From contig CAYPYX010000010.1 in NCBI GenBank assembly GCA_964415065.1, positions 5,429-69,428 of the forward strand: a stretch of 64,000 nucleotides of DNA, in the 5' to 3' direction. A model generated the notes under the pieces. The model was given only the letters and a program-made list of their open reading frames with translations, did not search any database and had not been told where the DNA came from. The position numbers and the translations under genes are program-made. Of the stretch, positions 53,572 through 62,551 are shown piece after piece. Within the stretch, counting starts at the first letter, position 1; every line of letters starts with the position of its first letter. This DNA comes from VMCP01 sp964415065 (GTDB lineage: Bacteria > Bacteroidota > Bacteroidia > NS11-12g > UBA955).

Positions 53572-54018
53572 TTAATGTAGACTTCTATACTTTATCCAGA
53601 AGGGTAGCAAAGCCATGGGGAAGTATGCCAAGCCCAAATCTGCTAAAATAAACCACCAGGGAGAAGGTATCATAAATACCATAGATAATCCACCTAAAAA
53701 GAATAACCCTCCGACAATTAGTGAACGGATGAATAATGCTTGTCGCTCCTTAAAGAAAAATAATAAAACCAAAGCACTGACGAGTGTGCCCAGTGCATGT
53801 GCAAGAAACGGCATAATAAAATGCTTAGGTTGCATTAATTCAGCTGCTGCTTTTAACCCTGCTTCAGTTGTAAAGTCCGCACCAGTTGGCGGTGGAATTA
53901 CAGTAGGGCTTATTTCAATAATTTTACCGTTTACAAATGCTCCAATAAACAAAGCAATAATTACGTAAAGACTATTTTTGATTAAATTGATCAAATGTGT
54001 TTTTTTAGGTTGACTCAT
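53572..54018 (-). CDS. Polytopic membrane protein, conserved hypothetical
   Basis: A 148-residue protein with four hydrophobic helices (about residues 14-31, 66-90, 95-118 and 121-139). No catalytic motif is seen. The first loop has a Pro-rich VIPPPTGADFTTEAGLKAAA, periplasmic by the positive-inside rule. Similar small proteins occur in many Bacteroidota without a known role. Confidence 0.6.
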   Translation of the reverse strand: MSQPKKTHLINLIKNSLYVIIALFIGAFVNGKIIEISPTVIPPPTGADFTTEAGLKAAAELMQPKHFIMPFLAHALGTLVSALVLLFFFKERQALFIRSLIVGGLFFLGGLSMVFMIPSPWWFILADLGLAYFPMALLPFWIKYRSLH

Positions 54019-54092
54019 TGAAATGCTAAATTAGAAAGCGAATATACTGAATTCAAGATGAACTTAAATCAAGCTAAGTTGTTCTTTAATCT

Positions 54093-54545
54093 ATGAAACG
54101 ACTTGAATTTGTTCAGGAACTGCCAATTACCTTAGAAGAAGCGTGGAAGTTTTTTTCTTCACCCAAGAATTTGAATGAAATCACCCCTGAAGATATGGTG
54201 TTCAAAATCACTTCAAATCCGCCAGAAGAAATGTATCCTGGCTTGTTTATAACTTACAAAATTTCACCTTTTTTAGGAATACAAATGGATTGGTGCACTG
54301 AAATAACTCACGTTATAGATCGTCGGTATTTTGTAGATGAACAAAGAAAAGGTCCCTATAATATTTGGCATCATGAACACCATTTTGAAGAAATTCCAGG
54401 TGGAGTGAGAATGACAGATATTCTTCACTATGACATAGGTAAGGGAATATTAGGAATTATTGCAGGTAAACTGTTTGTGGATCAAAAAGTGAAGGGTATT
54501 TTTGATTATCGTTACAAAAAGTTACAAAAATTATATTCGAACTAG
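54093..54545 (+). CDS. SRPBCC (START-like) ligand-binding protein
   Basis: 150 residues. The SRPBCC fold is supported by LEEAWKFFSSPKNLNEITPE, FITYKISPFLGIQMDWCTEI and GPYNIWHHEHHFEEIPGGVR. These are cytosolic lipid or small-molecule-binding proteins; ligand unknown. Close by, but not clearly in the same operon as, the exosortase genes (about 145 bases gap). Confidence 0.82.
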   Translation: MKRLEFVQELPITLEEAWKFFSSPKNLNEITPEDMVFKITSNPPEEMYPGLFITYKISPFLGIQMDWCTEITHVIDRRYFVDEQRKGPYNIWHHEHHFEEIPGGVRMTDILHYDIGKGILGIIAGKLFVDQKVKGIFDYRYKKLQKLYSN

Positions 54546-54690
54546 CCCTAAACCGGGTTTTCAAGTTTTTAGATCAATCAATTATAGAGTACTTTTGTTG
54601 CACTATCCTATTCAACCGCTGATTTAGATTTTAATTGAAAAGTTAAAATCAGAACGAATCAGAATGCGAAAGTTGATGGTTGTTAAACTT

Positions 54691-55272
54691 ATGAATCTTA
54701 ATTATTTCTTTTCCAATCTCAAAAAAAGCACTTTTGACCAAATGAACAGCGGTCAAAAAATCTTTTTGAAGAATACAGCTATTTCCATTTTCTTGTGGAT
54801 ACTTATTGCTGATTGGTTAGTTATTCATAATTTTTTAATTGAAAATTTAGCTAAAGCTTCAGCTTTAGCTGTTGAGTTTTTTACGGGTGAGAGGCCTACC
54901 ATATTTTGTTTTAATAAACCAAATGGTGGTGGGGAGATTTTAAGCAATGTAAAAGATGCTCGGGGATATGTAAGGATTGGTTCTCCATGTGATGCTTGGG
55001 AACTGTATTACCTTGGTGTTGCATTTATATGGGTTTTCCCTCAAGGCACGTGGAAACGGAAATTGATGTATTCCTTAATAATTCTTTTCGTTTTATATGT
55101 AACCAACATATTACGCGTTGCTGGTTTATTCCAAATTTCAAAGGATCATCCCGATTGGTTTCATGTTTTCCATAAGACCATTTTTCAGTTTGTTGTATAT
55201 GCTATCATGTTTATTGTATGGATTTTTTATTTGAGAAAAGCGAAACAAAGAGAATTCTCCGCAAAAGCGTAA
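54691..55272 (+). CDS. xrtF: Exosortase family protein XrtF
   Basis: About 193 residues from MNLNYFFSNLKKS (numbering below counts nine residues more, from the upstream ATG). Five or so membrane helices. Catalytic triad in the exosortase order: Cys109 in IGSPCDAWELY, Arg151 in TNILRVAG and His170 in WFHVFHKTIFQ. Short for the family, as XrtF is. Predicted to cut CTERM-type signals and transfer the product to a surface polymer or lipid. Overlaps the following gene by 55 bases, and that partner is specific to XrtF loci. Confidence 0.88.
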   Translation: MNLNYFFSNLKKSTFDQMNSGQKIFLKNTAISIFLWILIADWLVIHNFLIENLAKASALAVEFFTGERPTIFCFNKPNGGGEILSNVKDARGYVRIGSPCDAWELYYLGVAFIWVFPQGTWKRKLMYSLIILFVLYVTNILRVAGLFQISKDHPDWFHVFHKTIFQFVVYAIMFIVWIFYLRKAKQREFSAKA

Positions 55273-55673
55273 AATATATCTTAGTGATCTGGTTGTTATT
55301 TGTTGGCTACGGATGGTTCAACAAGTATATGTTTGATAGTTTTCATAAAGGTGGCATTTTCTCATGGCAACCTATGCGATTTATTATGCGAGAAATCGCT
55401 GTTTATGGCATCGGATGGATTGGTTATCATTTTGTCCATAAATATCTCAATCAACCTTTAAGAGTTCAATATTGGTTAATTCTTGCGGTGCTGGATGTGT
55501 ATTGTGTAGTTGTTGCATTTTTTCGATTTAGCGTAGTCGACAATGCGTTTATGTTCAAAGCATACGATCAGGTATTGAGTTTGATAACTTCGCCTTTGTA
55601 TTTTATTTTTTTTCTAGCCTATAGCCTGGTGTTCCAAATGGAAGATAAACCTAAAGCTGAGCAAAATTCTTAA
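55218..55673 (+). CDS. Exosortase F system-associated membrane protein
   Basis: A 151-residue protein with about four membrane helices (near residues 16-35, 62-76, 88-105 and 125-142). Its gene overlaps xrtF in the typical manner of this pair in Flavobacteriia. Charged N-terminus, no catalytic residues. It probably assembles with or chaperones XrtF. Confidence 0.82.
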   Translation: MDFLFEKSETKRILRKSVKYILVIWLLFVGYGWFNKYMFDSFHKGGIFSWQPMRFIMREIAVYGIGWIGYHFVHKYLNQPLRVQYWLILAVLDVYCVVVAFFRFSVVDNAFMFKAYDQVLSLITSPLYFIFFLAYSLVFQMEDKPKAEQNS

Positions 55674-55738
55674 TTCGATTATTCTGAGATTTAGTTAAGT
55701 TTTATCAAAAAAATGGCCTGGACATTGTACATTGCAAT

Positions 55739-56860
55739 GTGAATTTTCTCAAGACCACGGACTGTTTGAAATTAATTCCTTCAAAAACAACGCTCATTAT
55801 TGCTGTTTTATGTCTCTCAAATCCTATTTGCAGCCAATCTTTTATTGATGCAAAATTATTATACGGGAAAATGGTCCCCCATTCGATTTATACTGAACCT
55901 TTAGCGGCAACAGTTTCAGGTATTCAATTGGATGCAGATTGGGAAATCCCTATAGAACGTCGTCCTATTTATCAAAAAAAGAAGAAGTATTATAGTCAAC
56001 CGCATTTGGGTGTATCATTGCTAGCAATGGACATGGGAATTCGTACTACGGGTTCACAATTTGGTATGGCTGTATCCGTGGGTGGAATTCGTCCTTTTTC
56101 AGACAAATTTGGCATTAGATGGCGTTTTGCACACGGTATCTCATACCTTACAGAAAAATACGATACGAGTATGGAGCCAATTAATTATGGCATAGGTTCC
56201 CATATTAACTATATGGGTGTACTAACCGGAGAGTTCCGATTTAAATTCACGCAATATTTAGGTATGAATCTGGGTTTGAATCTGACCCATTGCTCCAATG
56301 GGAATTATAAAAAGCCCAATGTTGGACTCAATGCAATAAATGGCAGTTTTGGCTTGTCATATTCACCCCATTCAAATCGCACTGAGGGAAAAAGATTATA
56401 TCGGCTTAAGCATAAGTATTTTGCGTATCCCTATTCTTTGGGTGTAAAATTTGCTATTCGCGAACACTCATTGGAATTTCCACAACCATCAGCAATTTGG
56501 ATATTTGATTTTAATTATCGAGTCCAAAAAAACGCAAATGGTTATTGGGATTACGGCATAGAATTATTTTCAGATCCTAATTACTATTGGGATCAATTTG
56601 GGAATTTGTACGGGGTAGAAGCAAAAGATACAAGAGAAGTAGCTCTTAAGGTAGGGAAGGTATTTTTATTTGGGCGATTAGGACTGCGTTTTGATTTAGG
56701 TTATTATGCCTTGAAACCAGTGCATAGCGATAAGCCTTTGTTTTATAATGGATTGGGATGGGATTACAGATTGTCTCAGAATTGGATACTCCGAAACCGA
56801 ATAAAAGCTCACTTGAATAAAGCTGATTTTATGGAATGGGGTTTGAGTTATATTTGGTGA
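55739..56860 (+). CDS. PagL-like acyloxyacyl hydrolase (lipid A deacylase)
   Basis: 373 residues with a GTG start. Signal peptide ends NPICSQ (about residue 33). The barrel has the catalytic pattern LNLTHCSNGNYKKPNVGLNA: His184 and Ser186 in HxSNG, as in PagL. It removes an acyl chain from lipid A in the outer membrane. Begins 65 bases after the exosortase-associated gene and may be transcribed with it. Confidence 0.82.
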   Translation: MNFLKTTDCLKLIPSKTTLIIAVLCLSNPICSQSFIDAKLLYGKMVPHSIYTEPLAATVSGIQLDADWEIPIERRPIYQKKKKYYSQPHLGVSLLAMDMGIRTTGSQFGMAVSVGGIRPFSDKFGIRWRFAHGISYLTEKYDTSMEPINYGIGSHINYMGVLTGEFRFKFTQYLGMNLGLNLTHCSNGNYKKPNVGLNAINGSFGLSYSPHSNRTEGKRLYRLKHKYFAYPYSLGVKFAIREHSLEFPQPSAIWIFDFNYRVQKNANGYWDYGIELFSDPNYYWDQFGNLYGVEAKDTREVALKVGKVFLFGRLGLRFDLGYYALKPVHSDKPLFYNGLGWDYRLSQNWILRNRIKAHLNKADFMEWGLSYIW

Positions 56861-57061
56861 AAGAAGATTAGATAAAAATTGATCCCTTATCGATCCAACC
56901 CAATCAAATACACTCCAATACAATTGGAATTTTCTTTATTCATTCAAGTGTATTTATTCAATGAGTGAATTTATTCAATTTATTGTATTTGTCAAATTTA
57001 GTTACCAATTTGACCCATCTTAAAATGTGAAATACAATAACATTGGTTGGGATTATTCCAA

Positions 57062-57745
57062 CTAGAAACGAACTCCTAAGCGAATTCCACTACTTCCCAT
57101 TCCAAGTGAACCAAACGATGATAATTTCGTTTCGGTAGTAACACCTGAACGTGTAGACCAAACTTGTTGGTAACCATTAAACACACGTCCATAACCAAAC
57201 GTTACTTCTGCACCTACAAAAATATTTTTTAATAAATAGTAATCTGCACCAAATACGGCTCCTGCGCCCCAACCGAAACTTCCCGAAATATAATTGGTAA
57301 ACAAGTCGCCTTGAGAATATACAAAACCATTGTATGTATTAGTTCCTTCTTGAGAAGAACCTCCCGTTTGTATTTCTGCAACTAATCCCAAATATGGGGA
57401 TAATTTATCGGTTCCCTTAAAATGGTGTTCAGCTCCAATTCCCCAATTTAGATTCCAAGTAGATTGAGTTAATGTACCATAATCATCCATAGCATTGTTG
57501 TAAATGCGACTTGAATTTTGGAATAAACTCGCTGCGATCTCAGTTCTTACTGCAAGATTAGGATTTAAAAAGTAGCGATATTTAATACTAGGTGCATCTA
57601 AAGTAATGGGCGCTGATCCAACTTGAAAGTTTAAATTAACTTCTAAACTGTGTTTTTCAGTTTCTGGTTTGTTGATTTGAGCTTTTGATTTCATTGAAAA
57701 TAAAGTCATCGCAACAAGCACAAGGGTAAATGATTTAGTTTTCAT
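57062..57745 (-). CDS. Outer-membrane beta-barrel protein
   Basis: 227 residues. Signal peptide ends MKSKAQ (about residue 22). Eight-strand barrel pattern, ending GIRLGVRF. Paralogue of the next upstream gene; both have a similar N-terminal strand (HSLEVNLNFQVGSAPITLD) and the same end signature. Porin or structural role unknown. Confidence 0.78.
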   Translation of the reverse strand: MKTKSFTLVLVAMTLFSMKSKAQINKPETEKHSLEVNLNFQVGSAPITLDAPSIKYRYFLNPNLAVRTEIAASLFQNSSRIYNNAMDDYGTLTQSTWNLNWGIGAEHHFKGTDKLSPYLGLVAEIQTGGSSQEGTNTYNGFVYSQGDLFTNYISGSFGWGAGAVFGADYYLLKNIFVGAEVTFGYGRVFNGYQQVWSTRSGVTTETKLSSFGSLGMGSSGIRLGVRF

Positions 57746-57810
57746 ATATTTTGTTTTCGGGGATAAATAGCTCTCAATTTACTATAATTTGTAAAAATAG
57801 ATATTTTAAA

Positions 57811-58734
57811 TTAAAATTTATAGCCTAATCGGATGCCTTTAGAATAGGTTAAATGACCCTCAAATCCACCACCTGAGTAGAATCCATCTTGACTTTCAAT
57901 GACAGTTCCTGCAGTGACTCTTTTGCCGGTATAATCAGATTTTCGATTAGAAACACCAACCATAAGTTCAGCGCCAATATAAAATTGTGAATTCAGGTAA
58001 TAATCCATGCCCAGTACACCGTTTATGAATAGAGCACTTTCGGTTAATGATTTTTCATAGTTGTAACCTTGTGCGAAGTTTATTCCGTCTTTACTATTAT
58101 TTGCACGAGTAGATTCTTTATCGTATAACCCCCCAATTTCAAATCCTATGTAGGAATTAATTCTATTTGTGTGGTTGTAGTGCTCTTCAATTCCTCCCGC
58201 TATTAATAGTTGTTGACGGTCATATTTTACTTCTGCTCGAATGGTTTTATTCGGACTGATATCGTTTAAGTCGTTTTTTATGATTCCCGAAAATCTAACG
58301 CGATACGCACGTTTGTTGCTGTAAAAATATCTAGCTTTGAATTCGTCTACTCCAATACCAATCCCAGAGTTACCAATGTTAACCAATGCTTCAATATTAT
58401 AATTTCCCTTTTTTTGTTTAGTGATTACTAAACTTGGATTGGAAATTGGTTGAATCAAAGTTGTTGGATTTGTTGATGCGGCGTTAGGTGGAGTAGTGAC
58501 TGAAGAATTTGTGTTTATGGAGGATGTGTTTATTCCTGTACCACTTGGAATTACTTGAGTACTATTGTTTGAGGAAGTACCTAAAATGCTCGAATTCGGC
58601 TTAGTTGTAGAGGTAGAATTAGCCGGTTTGGATTCATTCTCGGAGCCGGGTCGACGGATTTGTGCCGTTAATGAAGAATAAGAAGTAATACATCCCCAGA
58701 AAACTAAGAAATGGAGATTTTTTTTGAAGCTCAT
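57811..58734 (-). CDS. Outer-membrane beta-barrel protein with Ser/Thr/Asn-rich linker
   Basis: 307 residues. Signal peptide ends SSLTAQ (about residue 25); then a Ser/Thr/Asn/Pro-rich linker of about 75 residues (about 26-100), probably extended in the periplasm or outside. The barrel ends GIRLGYKF. It precedes its shorter paralogue by 65 bases. Divergent promoter with the plus-strand gene lies within 48 bp. Confidence 0.76.
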   Translation of the reverse strand: MSFKKNLHFLVFWGCITSYSSLTAQIRRPGSENESKPANSTSTTKPNSSILGTSSNNSTQVIPSGTGINTSSINTNSSVTTPPNAASTNPTTLIQPISNPSLVITKQKKGNYNIEALVNIGNSGIGIGVDEFKARYFYSNKRAYRVRFSGIIKNDLNDISPNKTIRAEVKYDRQQLLIAGGIEEHYNHTNRINSYIGFEIGGLYDKESTRANNSKDGINFAQGYNYEKSLTESALFINGVLGMDYYLNSQFYIGAELMVGVSNRKSDYTGKRVTAGTVIESQDGFYSGGGFEGHLTYSKGIRLGYKF

Positions 58735-58741
58735 AGTATTA

Positions 58742-58749
58742 CAAAGGTA
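58742..58749 (-). promoter_or_regulatory. Promoter -7 box, near-leaderless
   Basis: TACCTTTG on the minus strand, seven bases before the ATG of the 307-residue barrel gene. Confidence 0.45.
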
Positions 58750-58767
58750 GTAATTTATATTTAATCG

Positions 58768-58775
58768 TATTTTTG
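58768..58775 (+). promoter_or_regulatory. Promoter -7 box, near-leaderless
   Basis: TATTTTTG on the plus strand, seven bases before the ATG at 58783. Together with the opposite box it makes a very compact divergent control region. Confidence 0.5.
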
Positions 58776-58782
58776 AGGATTG

Positions 58783-59421
58783 ATGGCGCCAATTAACACA
58801 ATTTGCTCAATATTATTAAGGAAACTTTTAGTTCCCTTTGGACTAATTGCTTTGTTGTATACAAATGAACTTCAAGCTCAAAATAAATGGTCTCTGTCAG
58901 ATAGTTTTCGAATTTATACTCAGTTAAAACCTGAGTTTTCCGCTGGTTTGGATAGTCGACATTCATACATCACAGGAACGGCAATCAATATATTTGGAGC
59001 CAGAGCAGGAGCGGATTATAAAAAGTTGGCTTTTTACGGCGGGCTATATGGTACAGCATTTCAGGATGAGCGATCGAATTCATACCATTATTTTTATTTA
59101 AGCGGACAAACGGAGTACCGATGGTTTAAAACCTATAAATGGTTGTTACTTCAAACTGTACAACTGGGAGTTGGTAGTGCCGACTTGAAATTACTTCAAC
59201 CCAATGGTGAGCATAAGTTCGTATCCAATTTAATCATTCCCATTGAAACTGGGGTTATGTCGAGTTACCGAGTTTGGAAATATGTGGGTGTTTCAGCAGG
59301 TGTAGGGGCCCGATTCTCATTAATCCCAGGAACTTTTTTTTCATCTTCATATTACACATTTGGCGTGGTATTTTACCCCGATGAGATTATGAAAACCTAC
59401 GAAAAGCTTTCGCATAAATAG
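58783..59421 (+). CDS. Exported beta-barrel-like protein
   Basis: 212 residues from MAPINTICSILLRKLL. The signal peptide ends TNELQAQ (about residue 33). Alternating strands with aromatic girdles (SYHYFYLSGQTEYRWFKTYK) suggest a small outer-membrane barrel. No known family. Divergent from the paralogous barrel genes. Confidence 0.65.
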   Translation: MAPINTICSILLRKLLVPFGLIALLYTNELQAQNKWSLSDSFRIYTQLKPEFSAGLDSRHSYITGTAINIFGARAGADYKKLAFYGGLYGTAFQDERSNSYHYFYLSGQTEYRWFKTYKWLLLQTVQLGVGSADLKLLQPNGEHKFVSNLIIPIETGVMSSYRVWKYVGVSAGVGARFSLIPGTFFSSSYYTFGVVFYPDEIMKTYEKLSHK

Positions 59422-59550
59422 TCAATACTATTTAATATCGCTAATTTTTAATGCCGATATGTTCTAGTAGCGGCGAATTGGCGAAATGTTACTTTTATAA
59501 AAAATCTGTATGCTATATTATTCGTTTTGTCTGTCTATCATGCAATTACA

Positions 59551-59598
59551 AAAAAAAAGCTAATTGCTGGGAAATGAAAATACCTGCAATTAGCTTTT
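59551..59598 (-). terminator. Terminator of the TlpA-like gene
   Basis: AAAAGCTAATTGC and GCAATTAGCTTTT form a 13-bp perfect stem with an 18-base loop, followed on the minus strand by a T-run. Confidence 0.85.
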
Positions 59599-59623
59599 GG
59601 GGAAATATTATAATTATTGATAA

Positions 59624-61354
59624 TTATTGAGTTTTTGCTGTCTTTAGGGAGTCTAAATGGGCAATGAACTCTACGATTTTTTCAGCATCAATTCGATTTG
59701 CAACAATCTTCTTGTTTTCGTCTAGAAGATATATCGTAGGACTAGCAATTACATAGTACGAATACAATGCATCTGCATATTTTTGAGCTAAAACTTCTCC
59801 TCGAATTAAATTGGTGAATTCGGAGATTTCGGGATGTTTCGCCAAATATTCATACCACTCTTTCTTTTTGTCGCCAGAAGCCAGTGTTATCACTTTCCAT
59901 CCTTTTTGTTTGTTCTCTGCGTAGATTTTTGCAATTTTAGGCATGATTTCTTTGCAATGTCCACAGGTTGGATCCCAGAACATCATAATGGTATATGGAG
60001 CTTTAATTGAATTGGTATTGATCCAAACAGAATCTTGGTTTTTTAATTGTAAATCTGCAGCTGGAGCACCAATCAAAGAATGTGATCTTCGATAGGCGTT
60101 TTCACACATTTTGGAAATAGTTGTAGAATCAACCCACCAAGTTTTTCCCTGACAATAGTAACCCAAAGCCATATTGACAAATACTCGGTCCAATCCCATG
60201 ATGTTGCTGGATTCAAATCGGTTGGTTAAATACCAAATTAGATATTTTTCATTTTCAACGCTATTCTTTGCTTTTTCTAACAAGAAATTGCAGGCTTCGA
60301 TACACGTATCCGCATCAGGTACGATGATTTTATCAAAAAAGCCATCTAGTTTCATTTTTAAGACGTTTACCGGCATTCTTACGAGTGCGTCTTCGTTGAA
60401 ATCCACATTATCCCAATAATGATTTCTGTAATAACGATATGGGAATGTACTGTCTTTGCTCCCGTCTTCTTTGGTAGGTAACTCTTGAGGTATGGTAACA
60501 GGTTGCATCGCTAACAAAAATCTTGCTAACATAGAATTGGGATTTTTAGCGATATATAAACTGTCGAATTGATTTTTTTCTCTAAGATATTGGTCTTTGA
60601 TAGGGTTTAAACGTGCGATGTTCTCTGGAGTACTATCAGCTTGCATTTGTTGATCTACTTCAATTAACTTTTGAATGGATCTCATCTTTCCTAATTGGTA
60701 TTTTACAAATCGATCGTTTTCCTCTGATCCCTCAACAGACATTTTTGCGTAGTAGTCGTGTTCGTACCAAGAAGTATCGCAGTTGATTTGAAAATCTTGA
60801 TCATCATCAATTAGAAATTCAAAATAGTCTTTTTTCTCGGGTAAAACGAAAAGGTACATTCCGCGTTGCAACCAGAAATTACCGGTAAAATTTGCAATTC
60901 CTTTTTTGTCTACCACAGCCGTATCTCTTAGGTATTTGCCTCCGATGTGGTGGTCAGCAATGTATACTGTTTCTCCTGGCTTAAGTCCCTTCATTTTGAA
61001 TCGAATGGAATAAATTCCGGGAGTTCTACCATCCCATTGTTTATTATTTCGTTGCTTGGGATAGACGCCTACTCGGTTTTCCTTGTTTACGGTATAAGGG
61101 CGCTGATATGGTACGATTTTATAGCTAGTGATTTGCTTTACATCGGAGCTTTTTCCGTCGTTGGCTGTATTGTTCGCATTAACCGTAGTAGCATTTGGAT
61201 TGGATACCGCCTTAATCTCGTCTACGACAACAACCGGTGAATCTTCAATTTTGCGGGTTTTATTTTTCTTCGATTTCCCAGTGTTTTGGGCAACGAGTTG
61301 GCTTCCCCCGATAATCAAAAAGGAAAAAATAGTAGCAATATTCTTTAAGTTCAT
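59624..61354 (-). CDS. TlpA-like thioredoxin-fold protein with DUF5106-type domain
   Basis: About 576 residues from MNLKNIATIFSFLII. Signal peptide ends GGSQLVAQ. The N-terminal region holds a DUF4369-like beta domain (GIYSIRFKMKGLKPGETVYI). The middle is a DUF5106-like helical domain. The C-terminal thioredoxin domain has MFWDPTCGHCKEIMPK with an active CGHC. It is a periplasmic thiol-disulfide reductase, as commonly seen in Bacteroidota. The divergent promoter with the alkyltransferase-like gene explains the choice of start. Confidence 0.82.
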   Translation of the reverse strand: MNLKNIATIFSFLIIGGSQLVAQNTGKSKKNKTRKIEDSPVVVVDEIKAVSNPNATTVNANNTANDGKSSDVKQITSYKIVPYQRPYTVNKENRVGVYPKQRNNKQWDGRTPGIYSIRFKMKGLKPGETVYIADHHIGGKYLRDTAVVDKKGIANFTGNFWLQRGMYLFVLPEKKDYFEFLIDDDQDFQINCDTSWYEHDYYAKMSVEGSEENDRFVKYQLGKMRSIQKLIEVDQQMQADSTPENIARLNPIKDQYLREKNQFDSLYIAKNPNSMLARFLLAMQPVTIPQELPTKEDGSKDSTFPYRYYRNHYWDNVDFNEDALVRMPVNVLKMKLDGFFDKIIVPDADTCIEACNFLLEKAKNSVENEKYLIWYLTNRFESSNIMGLDRVFVNMALGYYCQGKTWWVDSTTISKMCENAYRRSHSLIGAPAADLQLKNQDSVWINTNSIKAPYTIMMFWDPTCGHCKEIMPKIAKIYAENKQKGWKVITLASGDKKKEWYEYLAKHPEISEFTNLIRGEVLAQKYADALYSYYVIASPTIYLLDENKKIVANRIDAEKIVEFIAHLDSLKTAKTQ

Positions 61355-61407
61355 ATCCGTATTCAGGTTAAAATTAGTGTTTAAACGAATTTTTTGTAAA
61401 TTTAAGA

Positions 61408-61415
61408 CAAAAATA
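61408..61415 (-). promoter_or_regulatory. Promoter -7 box of the TlpA-like gene
   Basis: TATTTTTG on the minus strand, about 53 bases before the chosen ATG at 61354, which supports that start over the earlier ATG. Confidence 0.5.
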
Positions 61416-61430
61416 AGGGCAGTTGGTTGT

Positions 61431-61766
61431 ATGGAACCTGAAAAATATGATTTCAATCATCGAGTATTTGATGTAGTTCGTCTGATTCCAAGGGGAAGGG
61501 TTACTACATATGGTGCGATAGCCGCATTTCTGGGTAGTAAAAGAAGCTCTAGAATGGTAGGTTGGGCCATGAACTTAAGCCATGCAATTGATCCAAAAAT
61601 CCCTGCACATAGGGTTGTAAATCGACAAGGTCTGCTTACTGGTAAAATGCATTTCTCTCATCCTGATCGGATGCAAGAATTACTGGAATTAGAAGGTATT
61701 GAAGTTAAAAACGATCAAGTACAAAACTTTAACGACGTTTTTTGGGAGCCCGAGATTCCTCTTTAA
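61431..61766 (+). CDS. Alkyltransferase-like (ATL) DNA repair protein
   Basis: 111 residues from MEPEKYDFNHRV. The MGMT C-terminal fold is complete: RGRVTTYGAIAAFLGSKRSS (DNA-binding helix with arginine finger) and the active-site loop IPAHRVVNRQG. The PCHRV cysteine is replaced by Ala, so it cannot accept alkyl groups. ATL proteins bind O6-alkylguanine and hand it to nucleotide excision repair. Its 3' end overlaps the convergent pseudouridine synthase gene by 38 bases. Confidence 0.85.
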   Translation: MEPEKYDFNHRVFDVVRLIPRGRVTTYGAIAAFLGSKRSSRMVGWAMNLSHAIDPKIPAHRVVNRQGLLTGKMHFSHPDRMQELLELEGIEVKNDQVQNFNDVFWEPEIPL

Positions 61767-62430
61767 ATAAATCCCACCATTGTTTCTTTGGATAGGGTGC
61801 AATTACGCTAACGGATGGATTCGTTTTCACCGGGTGAGGGGTAATTAGTTGTCGGGAATGCAATGCTATTGAACGATCGGGCAGAGGATTACCTGCACCG
61901 TATTTTAAGTCGCCCAATATGGGAGAACCCATTTTAGATAATTGGGCTCTTATTTGATGAAATCTACCGGTTTCTAAATGTATTTCATACAAATATTTGC
62001 CAGCTAGACTTGCCAAAAGTTTATAATGTAAAATACTCAATTTGGCTCCACCTCTAGGTTTATTGTAAGCCAGAGCTTTATGCGTAACTGAGTCTTTTCC
62101 TAAAAAATGTTCGAGTGTTCCAGACTCTTCGGGTAATTGAGTTGAAACAATTGCGTGATAAATTTTGCGATTTTCTTTTTTCTGGAAAATTTCATTCATT
62201 CTCACTAACGCCTTCGAAGTTTTTGCTAAGATAACAGCACCAGAAACGGGTCTATCAATGCGATGAACCAATCCAACATAAGCGGCACCCGGTTTATTGT
62301 ATTTTACTCGAATGTACTCTTCGGTCATGCCTAATAAATGTGCATCACCGGTTTCGTCGCCTTGTGTGGGAACTCCAGCAGGCTTATTTACAATTATTAG
62401 ATGGTTATCTTCCCACAATACGTCAATCAT
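61729..62430 (-). CDS. RluA-family pseudouridine synthase
   Basis: About 233 residues from MIDVLWEDNHLIIVNKPAGV. Catalytic motif VHRIDRPVSGAVILAKT with the Asp nucleophile; GRFHQIRAQLSKMGSPILGD is the second family motif. There is no S4 domain, so it is like RluA/TruC-type enzymes that modify rRNA or tRNA. The upstream ATG adds 12 residues without similarity. Confidence 0.88.
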   Translation of the reverse strand: MIDVLWEDNHLIIVNKPAGVPTQGDETGDAHLLGMTEEYIRVKYNKPGAAYVGLVHRIDRPVSGAVILAKTSKALVRMNEIFQKKENRKIYHAIVSTQLPEESGTLEHFLGKDSVTHKALAYNKPRGGAKLSILHYKLLASLAGKYLYEIHLETGRFHQIRAQLSKMGSPILGDLKYGAGNPLPDRSIALHSRQLITPHPVKTNPSVSVIAPYPKKQWWDLFKEESRAPKKRR

Positions 62431-62506
62431 AACTGCAAAGTTACAAAACATTGTTGCCTTTTTCATGATTTAACGCTATTCCCTTGGGTTTAATCTGAAT
62501 TTTGAA

Positions 62507-62535
62507 TTGATTCCATGCTAATTCACCTATTTTTG
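62507..62535 (+). promoter_or_regulatory. Promoter of the MATE exporter gene
   Basis: TTG (62507-62509), 18-base spacer, TATTTTTG (62528-62535), 16 bases before the start codon. Confidence 0.6.
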
Positions 62536-62551
62536 CGGGATTTTTATTGAA

